Assembly (NCBI GenBank): GCA_040756655.1
Contig: JBFLYN010000037.1
Span: 1-32,961 of the forward strand
DNA length: 32,961 bases
Direction: 5' to 3'
From: JBFLYN01 sp040756655
Lineage (GTDB): Bacteria > Bacillota > Sulfobacillia > UBA8153
How positions within the stretch are numbered: position 1 is the first letter of the stretch; each line of letters opens with the position of its first letter. The translations under genes were made by a program, and so were the position numbers. This document shows positions 24,651 to 32,961 of the stretch, piece after piece. The notes under the pieces are model-generated. The model was given only the letters and a program-made list of their open reading frames with translations. It had not been told where the DNA came from and searched no databases.

Positions 24651-24722
24651 GTTACCGGCTCCCTCCCGTTGCGACCTCCTCTCAGGTTATGGTCACAGGC
24701 GGGAAGGGGTGCCAGTCCCCAC

Positions 24723-25541
24723 CTACCGGACCTGGCAGGCCGGGCAGTGATACGATGACCGCCCGGCTACTTTGAGCCGGCCCAGGGGATGTCCGCAGCG
24801 GGGACAGGGGAGCCCTTCGCGGCCGTACACCCTCAGGCAGGCAGAGAAGTCGCCGGGCAGCCCGGTCCCGTCTACGTAGTCAGAAAAGGATGTCCCGCGG
24901 GCGGCCACGGCTTCACGGATCACCTGGTTGGTGGAAGAGTACAGGGCATCAAGGTCGTCCCCCGACAGGTAGCAGGCGGGCCGGGCCGGATGAATCCCCG
25001 AACGGAACAGGGCCTCATCGGCGTAAATGTTGCCCAGCCCGGCCACGAGTTTCTGGTCCAACAGCAAGGCCTTCACCGGGGCCTTTCTCCGCTCCAGCGC
25101 TGCCTGGAGGGCCTCGCGGGTAAAACCGGGTGTCAAAGGCTCGGGGCCCAGGGTGCGGGCCCGCTCTTGGGCGGCTCCCGCAGGGCGCAGGGCCAGGAAG
25201 CCGAAGCGCCGGGCGTCGGTGAACCGCAGCTCGCGCCCCGAGTCCAACTCCATGGTGACGTGAGTGTGGGGAGGGCAGGCGGTCTTGGGGGTCGACACGG
25301 TGAGTTTACCGGTCATGCCCAGGTGGACCTCGAGCTCGAAGTCGTCCAGGACCAGGTACAGGTACTTCCCGTGGCGGACTAACCGGCGAAAGCCCTGGCC
25401 CGTGGCGTCTGCCACCAGTTCCAAGGCTGAGCAGTCTCTCAGGTAAGGTTCAAATTGAACAGTGACCTTTTCAATGCGGGCTCCGGTCAAAAGGGGCGCC
25501 AGAGTCCTCCGCACGGTCTCTACTTCGGGCAACTCAGGCAA
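24723..25541 (-). CDS. mutM: Formamidopyrimidine-DNA glycosylase (Fpg)
   Basis: A 272-residue base-excision repair enzyme removing 8-oxoguanine and formamidopyrimidines. The start must be TTG at 25541-25539: it yields Pro2-Glu3 (PELPEVETVRRT), and Pro2 is the catalytic nucleophile. Upstream ATG would leave Pro inside the chain. GGAGG lies 6 bases before. The start overlaps the polA stop (TTGCCTGA), so the two are coupled. Other landmarks are RHGKYLYLVLDD with the conserved Lys, the H2TH region AGLGNIYADEALFRSGIHP, and the C-terminal zinc finger CPRC-x16-CPAC with the loop GREGLPC. All key residues are present. Confidence 0.97.
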   Translation of the reverse strand: MPELPEVETVRRTLAPLLTGARIEKVTVQFEPYLRDCSALELVADATGQGFRRLVRHGKYLYLVLDDFELEVHLGMTGKLTVSTPKTACPPHTHVTMELDSGRELRFTDARRFGFLALRPAGAAQERARTLGPEPLTPGFTREALQAALERRKAPVKALLLDQKLVAGLGNIYADEALFRSGIHPARPACYLSGDDLDALYSSTNQVIREAVAARGTSFSDYVDGTGLPGDFSACLRVYGREGLPCPRCGHPLGRLKVAGRSSYHCPACQVR

Positions 25542-28206
25542 GCCGGACCTCCTCTTCATCCATGGGGCTCATATCGTACCAGGTGGGCCCGGCCTTCAGG
25601 TCTACCTGCAGTGGGACCTGGAGGTCCAGGGCGTTTTCCATGCAACCCCTCACCAGCCGGGCCACGGTGGCAACTTCGCCGGTGGGGACCTCGAAGATGA
25701 GTTCATCGTGCACCTGTAGCAGCATGCGTGCTTTCAGCCTGTGCGCAAGGAGCTCTTGGTGCACGGACACCATGGCCGCCTTGATGATGTCCGCCGCTGA
25801 GCCCTGGACCGGGGTGTTGATGGCGGTGCGCTCGGCAAAATGCCTAAGCGCCGGGTTGCGGGACTTGATGTCGGGTAAGGGCCGGCGGCGACCCAGCAGG
25901 GTGGTGACGAAGCCGTCCTCGCGCCCCTTTTTGATCATGCTCTCCATATACGCACGCACCTCGGGATAGCGGGCCAAGTATGAATCAATGTACTCCCTGG
26001 CTTCCTTGCGGCTGACTCCTAGGTTCTGGGAAAGCCCATAGTCAGAAATGCCATAGACAATGCCGAAGTTCACCGCCTTGGCCCGGTTCCGCATGTCCCT
26101 GGTCACGTCGGCCAAGGGAACGCCGAACACCTCGGCGGCGGTGCGGGAATGGATGTCCTCCCCCTGGGAAAACGCGGCGATGAGCGTGGCCGCCCTGGCC
26201 AGGTGGGCGAGCACGCGCAGTTCGATCTGGGAGTAATCGGCGGCCAAAAGCACTGCGCCGGGCGGGGCTACGAAAATGCGCCGGATCATCCGGCCCAGTT
26301 CCATGCGCACCGGGATGTTTTGCAGGTTGGGCTCGGCGCTGGACAGCCTGCCGGTGGCGGTAACCGCCTGGTTGAAGGTGGTGTGCAGCCGCCCGGTGGC
26401 CGGGTCCACCAGTTCTTCAAGACCGTCGAGGTAGGTGCCTTTCAGCTTTACCAGCTGCCGGTACTCCAGAACTCTAGCGGCGATCTCGTACCGCGGGGCC
26501 AGTGCCTCCAGTACCTCGGCATCGGTGGAATACCCGGTCTTGGTGCGCTTCTGGACCGGGATCTCCAGCTTTACAAAGAGAACCTCTCCCAGCTGCCGGG
26601 TGGAGTTGATGTTGAATTCCTCGCCCGCTAGGCTGTAGATGCCCTGGGCCAGCCGGTCGATGTTACTGCCAAACTCCTTGGCCATGTCCCGGGCCCGCTG
26701 GAGATCCACGGCGATGCCGGTGTTCTCCATGGCTCCCAGCACGTTGACCAGGGGCAATTCCACCTGGTAGTAAAGCCTATCCATGCCCGCTTCGGCCAGT
26801 CTCCGGGCAAGGACCTCTTGCAGCCTAGGCAATGCCCGGGCTCCGGCCGCCAGGTGGGAACCCAGCTCGCCGTCGGGATACTCCTGTACGGTCCGGCCCC
26901 CGCGAACCTCCGGGGCCGGCGGAAGCTCCAGGTCCAGGTACTCCCGGCAGCTATCCTCCAGCCGGTACGAGGACCGGATGGGGTCCAGAAGGTAGGCGGC
27001 CAGCACGGTGTCAAAGGCCGGGCTGATGGCGGTAAGACCATGCCGGAGGGCCTGGGATACCCAGGGCTTGGCGTCGTGGACCACCAGTTCGGCACCCGGG
27101 CCAAGCCGGGCCATGATCACCCGGAGCAGCCCGGCCAGCTCCACGGCCCTCTCGCCCTGGAGGCGCAGGCACGCCACCGGCTGGTCATCGAATGCCAGGG
27201 CCACGGCCGCCGGTTGCCAGCGGGTGCCTCCCGAAGGCCAAGGATACACGCAGGCAGGCTGCCCGGGTCGGGACAGGTGCCGTTCCAGCGCCTCCAAGTT
27301 GTCAAGCCAGCAAAAGGGCGGGACTTCGCCTGCCGGAGGGCGCGCCGGGACCAGCTTGAGTCCCAGGCGCGGCAACAAGCTCTTAAACTGGTACCTGGTA
27401 AAAAGTTCGTGGACCTTTTCTTCATCGGGCCGCCACGGCCCCGGCTCGAGCTCGTCCAAGGGCAGGTCACACTTGATGGTAGCCAGTTCCCGGCTGAGCC
27501 GGGCTTGCTCGGCGTGGGTGGCCAGCGCCTCCCGGACGCTCCTGGGCTCAACTTCCTCAATGTGCTCTACGGCACCATCTATGCTGCCAAACTGCCTTAG
27601 TACGGCGATGGCGCGTTTTTCCCCAATGCCCGGGACCCCGGGGATGTTGTCCGAGGCGTCTCCCATGAGCCCCTTGAGGTCGATAAACTGCTGCGGAGAG
27701 AGCCCGTAGACCTCCCGGAGGCGAGCTTCGTCATATTCCTCCAGTTCCGAGATGCCCCGCCGGGTAAGCATCACCCGGATGCGCGGCCCGACGAGCTGCA
27801 GGACATCCCGGTCTCCCGTGACGATGATTACCTGTCGACCGCTGCCGGCGGCGCGACTGGCCATGGTGCCCAGGATGTCGTCGGCCTCGTAGCCCCCGGC
27901 CTCCAGCATGGTAACGCCAAGACCAGCCAGGACCTTCTTGAGCAGCGGTATCTGGGACGCGAGCTCGTCAGGCATGCCGGTGCGCTGTGCCTTGTAGGCA
28001 GAAAACTGCTGGTGGCGGAAGGTGGGTGCCGGGGTATCGAAGGCCACGGCCAGGGAACTGGGACGTTCAGTTTCTACAAGCTTGAGCAACATGGTCAAAA
28101 ACCCGTATACCGCCCCAGTGGGCTCTTCGTTGGCTGTGAGCCTTGGCAGCGCGTAAAAGGCACGGTTGGCCAGGCTGTGACCGTCGATGAGCAAGAGCTT
28201 CTCCAC
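25534..28206 (-). CDS. polA: DNA polymerase I
   Basis: An 890-residue family A polymerase. Residues about 1-290 are the 5'-3' flap nuclease (LLIDGHSLANRAFYALP, VTGDRDVLQLV, LKGLMGDASDNIPGVPGIG). Residues about 300-470 are the exonuclease-like domain, in which the expected metal-binding Asp-x-Glu (FDTETD-type) is replaced (VYPWPSGGTRWQ), so proofreading is probably lost, as in Bacillus stearothermophilus and Taq enzymes. The polymerase part has motif A (LLAADYSQIELR), the O-helix (RNRAKAVNFGIVYGIS) and motif C (LQVHDELIFEV). The GTG at 28206 is chosen: it has GGGGGTG upstream and places the family lead at the N-terminus. Repair and Okazaki-fragment processing. Confidence 0.96.
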   Translation of the reverse strand: MEKLLLIDGHSLANRAFYALPRLTANEEPTGAVYGFLTMLLKLVETERPSSLAVAFDTPAPTFRHQQFSAYKAQRTGMPDELASQIPLLKKVLAGLGVTMLEAGGYEADDILGTMASRAAGSGRQVIIVTGDRDVLQLVGPRIRVMLTRRGISELEEYDEARLREVYGLSPQQFIDLKGLMGDASDNIPGVPGIGEKRAIAVLRQFGSIDGAVEHIEEVEPRSVREALATHAEQARLSRELATIKCDLPLDELEPGPWRPDEEKVHELFTRYQFKSLLPRLGLKLVPARPPAGEVPPFCWLDNLEALERHLSRPGQPACVYPWPSGGTRWQPAAVALAFDDQPVACLRLQGERAVELAGLLRVIMARLGPGAELVVHDAKPWVSQALRHGLTAISPAFDTVLAAYLLDPIRSSYRLEDSCREYLDLELPPAPEVRGGRTVQEYPDGELGSHLAAGARALPRLQEVLARRLAEAGMDRLYYQVELPLVNVLGAMENTGIAVDLQRARDMAKEFGSNIDRLAQGIYSLAGEEFNINSTRQLGEVLFVKLEIPVQKRTKTGYSTDAEVLEALAPRYEIAARVLEYRQLVKLKGTYLDGLEELVDPATGRLHTTFNQAVTATGRLSSAEPNLQNIPVRMELGRMIRRIFVAPPGAVLLAADYSQIELRVLAHLARAATLIAAFSQGEDIHSRTAAEVFGVPLADVTRDMRNRAKAVNFGIVYGISDYGLSQNLGVSRKEAREYIDSYLARYPEVRAYMESMIKKGREDGFVTTLLGRRRPLPDIKSRNPALRHFAERTAINTPVQGSAADIIKAAMVSVHQELLAHRLKARMLLQVHDELIFEVPTGEVATVARLVRGCMENALDLQVPLQVDLKAGPTWYDMSPMDEEEVRLA

Positions 28207-28241
28207 CTGTGCACCCCCTGAGCAACTGGATCTTGGTTTCA

Positions 28242-28250
28242 ATTATACCA
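28242..28250 (-). promoter_or_regulatory. Extended -10 promoter of polA
   Basis: On the minus strand TGGTATAAT (TG, one base, then TATAAT) is an extended -10 box; the expected -35 position falls in the terminator stem and has no match, as often for extended -10 promoters. It is 35 bases before the polA GTG. Confidence 0.5.
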
Positions 28251-28253
28251 GAC

Positions 28254-28283
28254 CAAAGAAGAAAACCCCGCACGGCTGCGGGG
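28254..28283 (-). terminator. Rho-independent terminator after anti-sigma gene
   Basis: On the minus strand CCCCGCA-GCCG-TGCGGGG forms a 7-bp GC stem with a 4-base loop, followed by TTTTCTTCTTT. It ends the sigma/anti-sigma transcript about 30 bases after its stop and before polA. Confidence 0.85.
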
Positions 28284-28312
28284 CATAATGCCTCTTTCCT
28301 TTCGCCAAAGAC

Positions 28313-29473
28313 CTACTGCCGTCTCCTGCCGGCCATGAAGGCCAACCCACCGAGGGCCAGCAGCACCAGGTACGGGGCCAGGCGGGCCACGAACATGGCC
28401 AGGGCCTTCACACTGCCCAGAAACGCCTGGTAAATATCCCACCAGAATCCGGTGGGCGGAGGAGTCACCCCCGGCGTCCCCTCTTCCCTCAAGGTCAAGG
28501 TGATGGTGGACATGGCGGCGGCTGATTCGTAGTACCTAAGACGACCACGGCTGGCATCGATGTCGGCGCGAATCCGCTGCAGTTCGTTTTCTACCTGCAT
28601 GATCTCGCTGACGTTCTTTGCCTGTTGCATGATCTCTCGCAGCCTGGCTTCCTGGGCCTCCCGGTTGCGCACGTGGGCCTGAAGGTCAATGTACCGCTCG
28701 GTCACATCCTCGCTGTCGACGTTCCGGTACTTTTGCTTGCCCAGGCCGTCGAACTGGTTGAGCACGTGGGTGAAGGCATCCTCCGGCACCCTGGCAGTGA
28801 TGCCCGCCACTTTGCGGCCAGTATCCTCCTCCCAGGTGGAACTCCGCTGTACAAAACCGCCGGCCGCTTCCACAAAGCTCACAGCCCGCCGTTCCATCTC
28901 CTGCAGGGTTCCCCGGGGTACTTCTATCAGGACATCCGCCCGCTTGATGATCATGCGTAAGACCGTCTCGTAAGGTTGTATGCCTGCTACCCTCGTCTGA
29001 TCCTTGGTAGCCTCCGCCGCGGTGGTGAACTGCGGGTCCGAAGGGACACCCATAGATATCGGTGGTGGTGCCGGAGCCACGCTCGGGAAGACATCCGGGC
29101 CCTCGCGCCCGGCCAGCCTGGCGTCCTTGCCCTGGAACGGTGCCAGGGGGTTGACGCCCAGACCGACGCCGACGCCGATGCCGATGGCCACTACCAGCAC
29201 TGCAGCCACCGCCGTCATGACCGGGAAGAACCGGCGCTTGCGGGCCAGCGACTTCCCGCGCACGCTGGCCATGATCGCAGCGCGGACTTCGGTGGGAACT
29301 TCCACTTCCTCCAGCTGCCCGCACACCTGGACGGTGCGGCGAAGGGATTCGAGCTCCGCTGAGCAGGCCGGGCACTCTGCCAGGTGGCTCTCAATGGCTT
29401 CACGCTCGTCCCAGGCCAGCTCATCGTCGATGTACGCGGAAAGACTGTCCCGGACCTCAAGGCACTCTTTCAC
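28313..29473 (-). CDS. Zinc-finger anti-sigma factor fused to DUF4349
   Basis: A 386-residue membrane protein. The N-terminal ~45 residues are a ZAS anti-sigma domain (His30, Cys34, Cys37 in ESHLAECPACSAEL) followed by a linker and a membrane helix at about 83-107. The rest is the DUF4349 extracytoplasmic region, with a coiled coil (EAQEARLREIMQQAKNVSEIMQ-type) and a C-terminal helix at about 360-380. The GTG at 29473 overlaps the sigma stop as GTGA, so stoichiometric translation is likely. It should hold the ECF sigma at the membrane until an envelope signal is sensed outside. The fused DUF4349 is a plausible sensor; its ligand is unknown. Confidence 0.88.
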   Translation of the reverse strand: MKECLEVRDSLSAYIDDELAWDEREAIESHLAECPACSAELESLRRTVQVCGQLEEVEVPTEVRAAIMASVRGKSLARKRRFFPVMTAVAAVLVVAIGIGVGVGLGVNPLAPFQGKDARLAGREGPDVFPSVAPAPPPISMGVPSDPQFTTAAEATKDQTRVAGIQPYETVLRMIIKRADVLIEVPRGTLQEMERRAVSFVEAAGGFVQRSSTWEEDTGRKVAGITARVPEDAFTHVLNQFDGLGKQKYRNVDSEDVTERYIDLQAHVRNREAQEARLREIMQQAKNVSEIMQVENELQRIRADIDASRGRLRYYESAAAMSTITLTLREEGTPGVTPPPTGFWWDIYQAFLGSVKALAMFVARLAPYLVLLALGGLAFMAGRRRQ

Positions 29474-30081
29474 CGCCCGACCCCCCTTTCCCCAGTTTTG
29501 ACGTCACCTGTGGCGAAAAGTTCCTTGTCCTGCAGGGCTTTGCGCAGAGCCATCCGGGCGCGGTTTAGGCGGGACTTTACCGTTCCCAGCGAGCAATCTA
29601 GCATGCTGGCGATCTCTTCATAGGTAAAACCCTGGAGGTCGCGGAGGACGATGATCAGACGGTGATCCTCGGAAAGGTTGAGAATGGCCTCGTGCACGGC
29701 GCGCTTGAGGTCCCGGCGTTCCACTGCTTGTTCGGGGTCGGCCAACGGGTCGGCCAATTGGCGGGGGATCTCCCCGTCAGACTGCTGGATGGGCTCGTCT
29801 ATGGACATAAACGTCCGCCGGCGCCTTCTCCTGAGTTCATCCAGGCACATGTTGGAAACGATGCGGAAAAGCCAGGTTGAGAAGGCGGAGTCTCCGCGAA
29901 AGTCGCGAAGAGAGGTGTACACTTTGATGAACGCGTCCTGGGTGATGTCGCGCGCATCTTCCAAACTTCCGGTCATGCGAAAGGCGAGGTTGAAGACTTT
30001 TTTTTCGTAAAGAGTTACCAGTCGCTCGAAGGCTTTGGTGTTGCCCGTGCGGCAACTGGCGATCAAGGCCTCCTCCTGCAT
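29470..30081 (-). CDS. ECF sigma factor (SigW/RpoE-like)
   Basis: A 203-residue ECF sigma factor. Region 2 (about 20-90) includes YEKKVFNLAFRMTGSLEDARDITQDAFIKVY and FSTWLFRIVSNMCLDELRRR, the -10 recognition and core-binding part. A charged linker with RQLADPLADPEQAVERRDL follows. Region 4 (about 125-185) has LSEDHRLIIVLRDLQGFTYEEIA and LDCSLGTVKSRLNRARMALR, the helix-turn-helix for the -35 box. ATG with GAAGGAGG upstream. The gene overlaps its anti-sigma factor. Its own promoter could not be identified with confidence. Confidence 0.94.
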   Translation of the reverse strand: MQEEALIASCRTGNTKAFERLVTLYEKKVFNLAFRMTGSLEDARDITQDAFIKVYTSLRDFRGDSAFSTWLFRIVSNMCLDELRRRRRRTFMSIDEPIQQSDGEIPRQLADPLADPEQAVERRDLKRAVHEAILNLSEDHRLIIVLRDLQGFTYEEIASMLDCSLGTVKSRLNRARMALRKALQDKELFATGDVKTGERGVGR

Positions 30082-30230
30082 TGAACCCCGCCTCCTTCCC
30101 GCTAAGAGATTCTCAATACACTTCTACAGAAAGCCGCCCAACTCCTCCGGGTTCATTAAGATGCAGATAAATACCGGCGAAATCATAGAGCCCCTCCGGC
30201 CGTGGGCGGCTGGCCCAGAGGAGCTCTCAT

Positions 30231-32090
30231 ATGAGACCGGGGTATGGTCTGGAACCCGAAGGCCTTGCACCCCAAATCATACAGCATAAGACGAGCATGG
30301 TCAACGGTAGTCATCTGGCAGGCCTGGCGCAGCATGGGAAAATCGCCGTCTCCGGCCATGACCGCCCGCTTTCCCGGAGGAGATCAGCACCGGATGTGGA
30401 ACTTATCGCCAAACAACATCCGAAAGAGAGGTGGCCTGAGCTGGAGGTTCTACGGGCGAGCCTGAGCCCACGGCGCCGGCTGCTGTTGTGGTTCCTGCTG
30501 GCAGTCGTGGCGCTTGGCGTCGTGAACCTGGTCTTCCGGCCACCTGTGCCAAGACTCAGCGCCCAGGAGAAGCTGGAGGATTTCCAGTATCTCTTTGGGC
30601 TTTTGAGGGACAACCACCCTTTTCTGCCAGGCAAGGCAAGAGTGGAGTCTTACGACTGGGTGGCCCACGAGGCGGAGTTCGCTCAAATGGTCGCAAGGAC
30701 CCGCAATAACCGCGAATTCGCCCGCGCCGTACACCAGATGCTACTTCTGGTGAATGACGGCCACACTGGGCTGGTTAACGGCGATCTGCTCGGCCTGTAC
30801 CAGAGGTTGAGCGTGTCGGAACTGGAGAAAACCGCCGGCAAGCCGCCCCCCGGCTTGGAGCGTTTCTACTCGCAGCTGTCCTTTCTGAAAAACATCTCCC
30901 ACCAGGCCCGGCCGGAGATCGCGAGCTACTGGACAACACTGGCCAATACCCGACCCGGCCAGTACTCTTTGCCGTTTACCGCAGTCTACAACGGGGGAAG
31001 GTATTACGTCATCAAGGTCGCGCCGGATGAAGCCATCCGCGAACGGGTGTCCGATGGGCTCGAGGTGGTGGCCGTCGGCGGTGTACCAGTGCACGACTAC
31101 GTGGCCTCCACTCGCGGCTCCACCATCCTGCCCTATGACCCTGTGACCAAGCGTCTCTACATGCCCGTCCTCTTGCTGCCCACAGCCCAAGATCCTATAC
31201 GCGTACGCTTCCGGGACGCCTCGGGAACGGTCTTTGAAAGAAGCGTTCCCTGGAGCAAGACCAGCTGGGATGCACACTACCGGCGAATGCCCCTCGACTT
31301 CTCGATCAAGAGCATATTTACGGCCATCATCGGCCACGGCCAGGTAGGGTACATCTACTTGCCGCAGATGTACACCGACCTGCAGGACATGGCCCCCATC
31401 AGGGACTTTTTGCCGTTGCTGCGAAAGCTCCCCGCCCTGATCATCGACATTCGTGGCAATGGGGGCGGCAGCGACCTATTCTGGCACCATTTGGTTGCTT
31501 TGCTCATCACCGAACCGATCTCCTTTGAATATGCCATCATGACCCGGTCAGGCCAATATGTGCGCGATTACTTGGGTGACTACCATTTGGCCATTGACCG
31601 GGTCCTGGACCGTTCGCAACTTGGACCCGGCCTGACCAAAAGCATGCCGCCGGAGCTTCTCACCCCGGCTTTCTCGGATCCACAACTTGTTGCCGTTACG
31701 CTGGAGCCGTCTCCGGACTCCATACACTACACCGGGAGGATCTTCGTACTGGTCGATGACCGGGTATCCTCGTCGGCCGACGCCTTTGCGGGTTTTTGCA
31801 GGTATACGGAGTGGGCTACAGTGGTGGGCAGTTACACGGGCGGTGAAGGACCGGGAATAACACCGGTGCTGGCTGTCTTGCCCAATAGCGGCCTGGTATT
31901 CAGGTTTCCGGTAACGCTGGCCCTGACACCCTGGTGGACAGCCTGGCACGAAACCCGCACCATGCCCGACGTACCCGTAGAACTCACCGTGGAAGACATC
32001 ATCAGGCAGCAGTCCTTGAGCCCTTCGCTCCATCCCGACCACGACCCTGTGTTGAGAGAGGCCCTCAGGTTGGCAGTGGGCAGCGGATGA
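30231..32090 (+). CDS. S41-family peptidase, membrane-anchored
   Basis: A 619-residue protein with a membrane helix at about 83-103 (LLLWFLLAVVALGVVNLVF) and a large outside part containing an S41 (C-terminal processing/tricorn-like) protease fold: LIIDIRGNGGGSDLFWHHL, then VLVDDRVSSSADAFAGFCRY with the nucleophile Ser near residue 513, and VVGSYTGGEGPG. The catalytic Ser is in SSSADAF as in the family S-A-[DE]-x-F. A PDZ-like segment may lie at about 260-330 (VVAVGGVPVHDYV). ATG at 30231 has AGAGGAG 7 bases upstream; the ~80 residues before the helix are unusually long and low in conservation, so a later start such as the GTG at 30396 is possible. Divergent to the sigma operon. Confidence 0.82.
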   Translation: MRPGYGLEPEGLAPQIIQHKTSMVNGSHLAGLAQHGKIAVSGHDRPLSRRRSAPDVELIAKQHPKERWPELEVLRASLSPRRRLLLWFLLAVVALGVVNLVFRPPVPRLSAQEKLEDFQYLFGLLRDNHPFLPGKARVESYDWVAHEAEFAQMVARTRNNREFARAVHQMLLLVNDGHTGLVNGDLLGLYQRLSVSELEKTAGKPPPGLERFYSQLSFLKNISHQARPEIASYWTTLANTRPGQYSLPFTAVYNGGRYYVIKVAPDEAIRERVSDGLEVVAVGGVPVHDYVASTRGSTILPYDPVTKRLYMPVLLLPTAQDPIRVRFRDASGTVFERSVPWSKTSWDAHYRRMPLDFSIKSIFTAIIGHGQVGYIYLPQMYTDLQDMAPIRDFLPLLRKLPALIIDIRGNGGGSDLFWHHLVALLITEPISFEYAIMTRSGQYVRDYLGDYHLAIDRVLDRSQLGPGLTKSMPPELLTPAFSDPQLVAVTLEPSPDSIHYTGRIFVLVDDRVSSSADAFAGFCRYTEWATVVGSYTGGEGPGITPVLAVLPNSGLVFRFPVTLALTPWWTAWHETRTMPDVPVELTVEDIIRQQSLSPSLHPDHDPVLREALRLAVGSG

Positions 32091-32403
32091 TCTTGCTGTT
32101 ATTCGGACCACGGGGAAGCTGCGTTCTCAGGTAACCACGCTTTAGGGACGAGATGACCTGGGACACCCCGACACAGCCTCCTTCCTCCGGGCAGGTAGAG
32201 GCAGGTTGTGGTTTTCTCCGGCGATCTTGCTTGGCCCAACCGGTCCAGCAAGCCCGCGATAACTTGTGCCCTCCTATGCCCCTGCCGTCTAACCGGCCCA
32301 AAGGTCCGGGAATTCCCATTTTAACCTTATGGACGATCAAACAGCACTGTCTGCTGTTTGTCATCGTTCGAAACCGGGAAGATCTTATGTCCTGGCTTAG
32401 CAG
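32091..32403. other. Gap without a recognisable gene
   Basis: About 310 bases after the peptidase. Only short frames on both strands; none has a good ribosome binding site or conserved motif. The longer minus-strand frame over this gap starts inside the tRNA and is a shadow. Confidence 0.4.
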
Positions 32404-32426
32404 AAAAACCCCTATAACTGGGGGTT
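32404..32426 (-). terminator. Rho-independent terminator of tRNA-Leu(CAA)
   Basis: On the minus strand AACCCC and GGGGTT form a 6-bp stem with an 8-base loop, followed by TTTC. It lies 12 bases after the tRNA 3' end. Confidence 0.75.
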
Positions 32427-32437
32427 CAGTGATCATC

Positions 32438-32524
32438 TGGTGCCGAAGGTGGGAGTTGAACCCACATGGAGTTGCCTCCAACGGTTTTTGAGACCGCCGC
32501 GTCTGCCGATTCCGCCACTTCGGC
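32438..32524 (-). tRNA. tRNA-Leu (anticodon CAA)
   Basis: An 87-base class II tRNA with encoded CCA. Acceptor GCCGAAG pairs with CTTCGGC; D-arm GGAATCGGCAGAC; anticodon stem GCGGT/ACCGT closes the loop CTCAAAA giving CAA, which reads UUG; the variable arm (TTGGAGGCAACTCCAT region) is long; the T-arm is GTGGG-TTCAACT-CCCAC. Acceptor and T-arms are nearly identical to the tRNA-Leu(CAG) at 14921. Confidence 0.96.
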
Positions 32525-32544
32525 AACTACATACTGCAGACAGC

Positions 32545-32574
32545 ATCATATCATGGCCGAACAGTCACTGTCAA
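32545..32574 (-). promoter_or_regulatory. Promoter of tRNA-Leu(CAA)
   Basis: On the minus strand a perfect TTGACA (32574-32569), an 18-base spacer, and TATGAT (32550-32545), with the tRNA beginning 20 bases after. One of the strongest promoter matches in the window. Confidence 0.8.
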
Positions 32575-32645
32575 CGCAACCTGGCAGGAGGGTGTCTGTC
32601 AAGTGGTTGTGGGTCGAGAAGCCATATCCGGTATTTTGGGAAAGT

Positions 32646-32961
32646 TTAGGTGACCGACATATGTACCCGGTTGGTGTTCCGTATCACTCTCGACATGCCC
32701 CCTGAGCGGGTGCGCCCAGCATCCAGGATGGGTGGGTGTGACTGTCTAACACCGGCAGCCATGCTCACCGCTTGTTTCACCAGCTGGCCCGCGCCGGTCC
32801 GTAGCCGTTCTTCCCTCACCAGGTCGCGCAGCCGCCAGGCCCCGTAGACCCTGGATGTCCTCACCAGACTCCTGCAACCGTACCCGGTAGTCGCGGAAGG
32901 CATCCGGTATCCGCCCGATGTCCCGGCACAAGTCCAACAGGTTGGCCGCACGCGTGGGGGT
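32646..32961 (-). pseudogene. Unassigned coding remnant at window edge
   Basis: Entering from the right edge on the minus strand, one frame reads NLLDLCRDIGRIPDAF and RDYRVRLQESGEDIQG, then loses protein-like character, while a neighbouring frame becomes protein-like (VYGAWRLRDLVREERLRTGA, then GQLVKQAVSMAAGVRQ) and ends at a TAA just before 32646. Both pieces have amphipathic, helical composition and could be one gene with a frameshift near 32850. No motif is recognisable and no family can be named. The 5' end lies outside the window. Confidence 0.3.

Noticed and set aside
30128..30154. ECF-type promoter (GAACC) upstream of the sigma factor for autoregulation
   Set aside because: A GAACC box is present on the minus strand but no CGTC- or CGTA-like -10 box lies at the right distance.
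32065..32526. 153-residue minus-strand ORF starting in tRNA-Leu(CAA)
   Set aside because: Its N-terminus is the tRNA read as protein and it crosses the tRNA terminator. No ribosome binding site or motif follows.

Overview
The window looks like a piece of a GC-rich, Gram-positive, spore-forming Clostridia-type genome. The evidence is a housekeeping block in the order polA - mutM - ytaF - coaE - lytic transglycosylase, a YtaF sporulation membrane protein, a GerD-like lipoprotein, a DacF-type D-Ala-D-Ala carboxypeptidase, DUF3048 and DUF523 proteins, a glucose-family PTS permease and strong AGGAGG-type ribosome binding sites. Species cannot be named from the sequence alone.

Bases 1-7165 are an accessory graveyard. 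In order it holds an IS1634-type transposase fragment, a tandem zinc-ribbon ORF interrupted by an in-frame UAG, a truncated and frameshifted ExeA/TniB-like AAA ATPase, an intact Phd-antitoxin/PIN-toxin pair followed by a second PIN remnant, a perfect 22-bp palindrome, an AT-rich flavodoxin/ferredoxin (EFR1-type) gene on the minus strand, a composite element in which a DUF4338 (DruA-like) gene overlaps an IS66 tnpC by GTGA, and a second IS1634-like transposase broken by three in-frame stops and a frameshift.

Bases 7332-11133 (minus strand) form a compact cassette: YdcF/SanA-like protein, permease, ATPase, permease. The three ABC genes overlap by a few bases and together form a MacB/FtsX-type transporter. 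Bases 11370-12290 hold a transposase remnant and a small unknown gene.

Bases 12612-20500 are ordinary core genes: dacF-like, DUF523, a GerD-like lipoprotein, tRNA-Leu(CAG) with promoter and terminator, DUF3048, and a sugar operon made of a GH4 glycosidase and a PTS EIICB, followed by a convergent lipoprotein and a QueG-like iron-sulfur protein. Bases about 21530-22455 hold a decayed chromate transporter.

Bases 22715-30081 (minus strand) run from an ECF sigma factor and its overlapping anti-sigma/DUF4349 protein, through a terminator and a new promoter, into polA, mutM (start inside the polA end), ytaF, coaE and a lytic transglycosylase. A divergent S41 peptidase follows, then tRNA-Leu(CAA) on the minus strand with a near-consensus promoter. 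The last 300 bases hold an unassigned, possibly frameshifted coding remnant.

The most interesting non-routine signals are the translationally coupled DUF4338-IS66 element, the zinc-ribbon ORF split by UAG, the 22-bp palindrome, and a GH4 enzyme whose active-site motif does not match its overall family resemblance. No CRISPR array, rRNA or prophage was seen.
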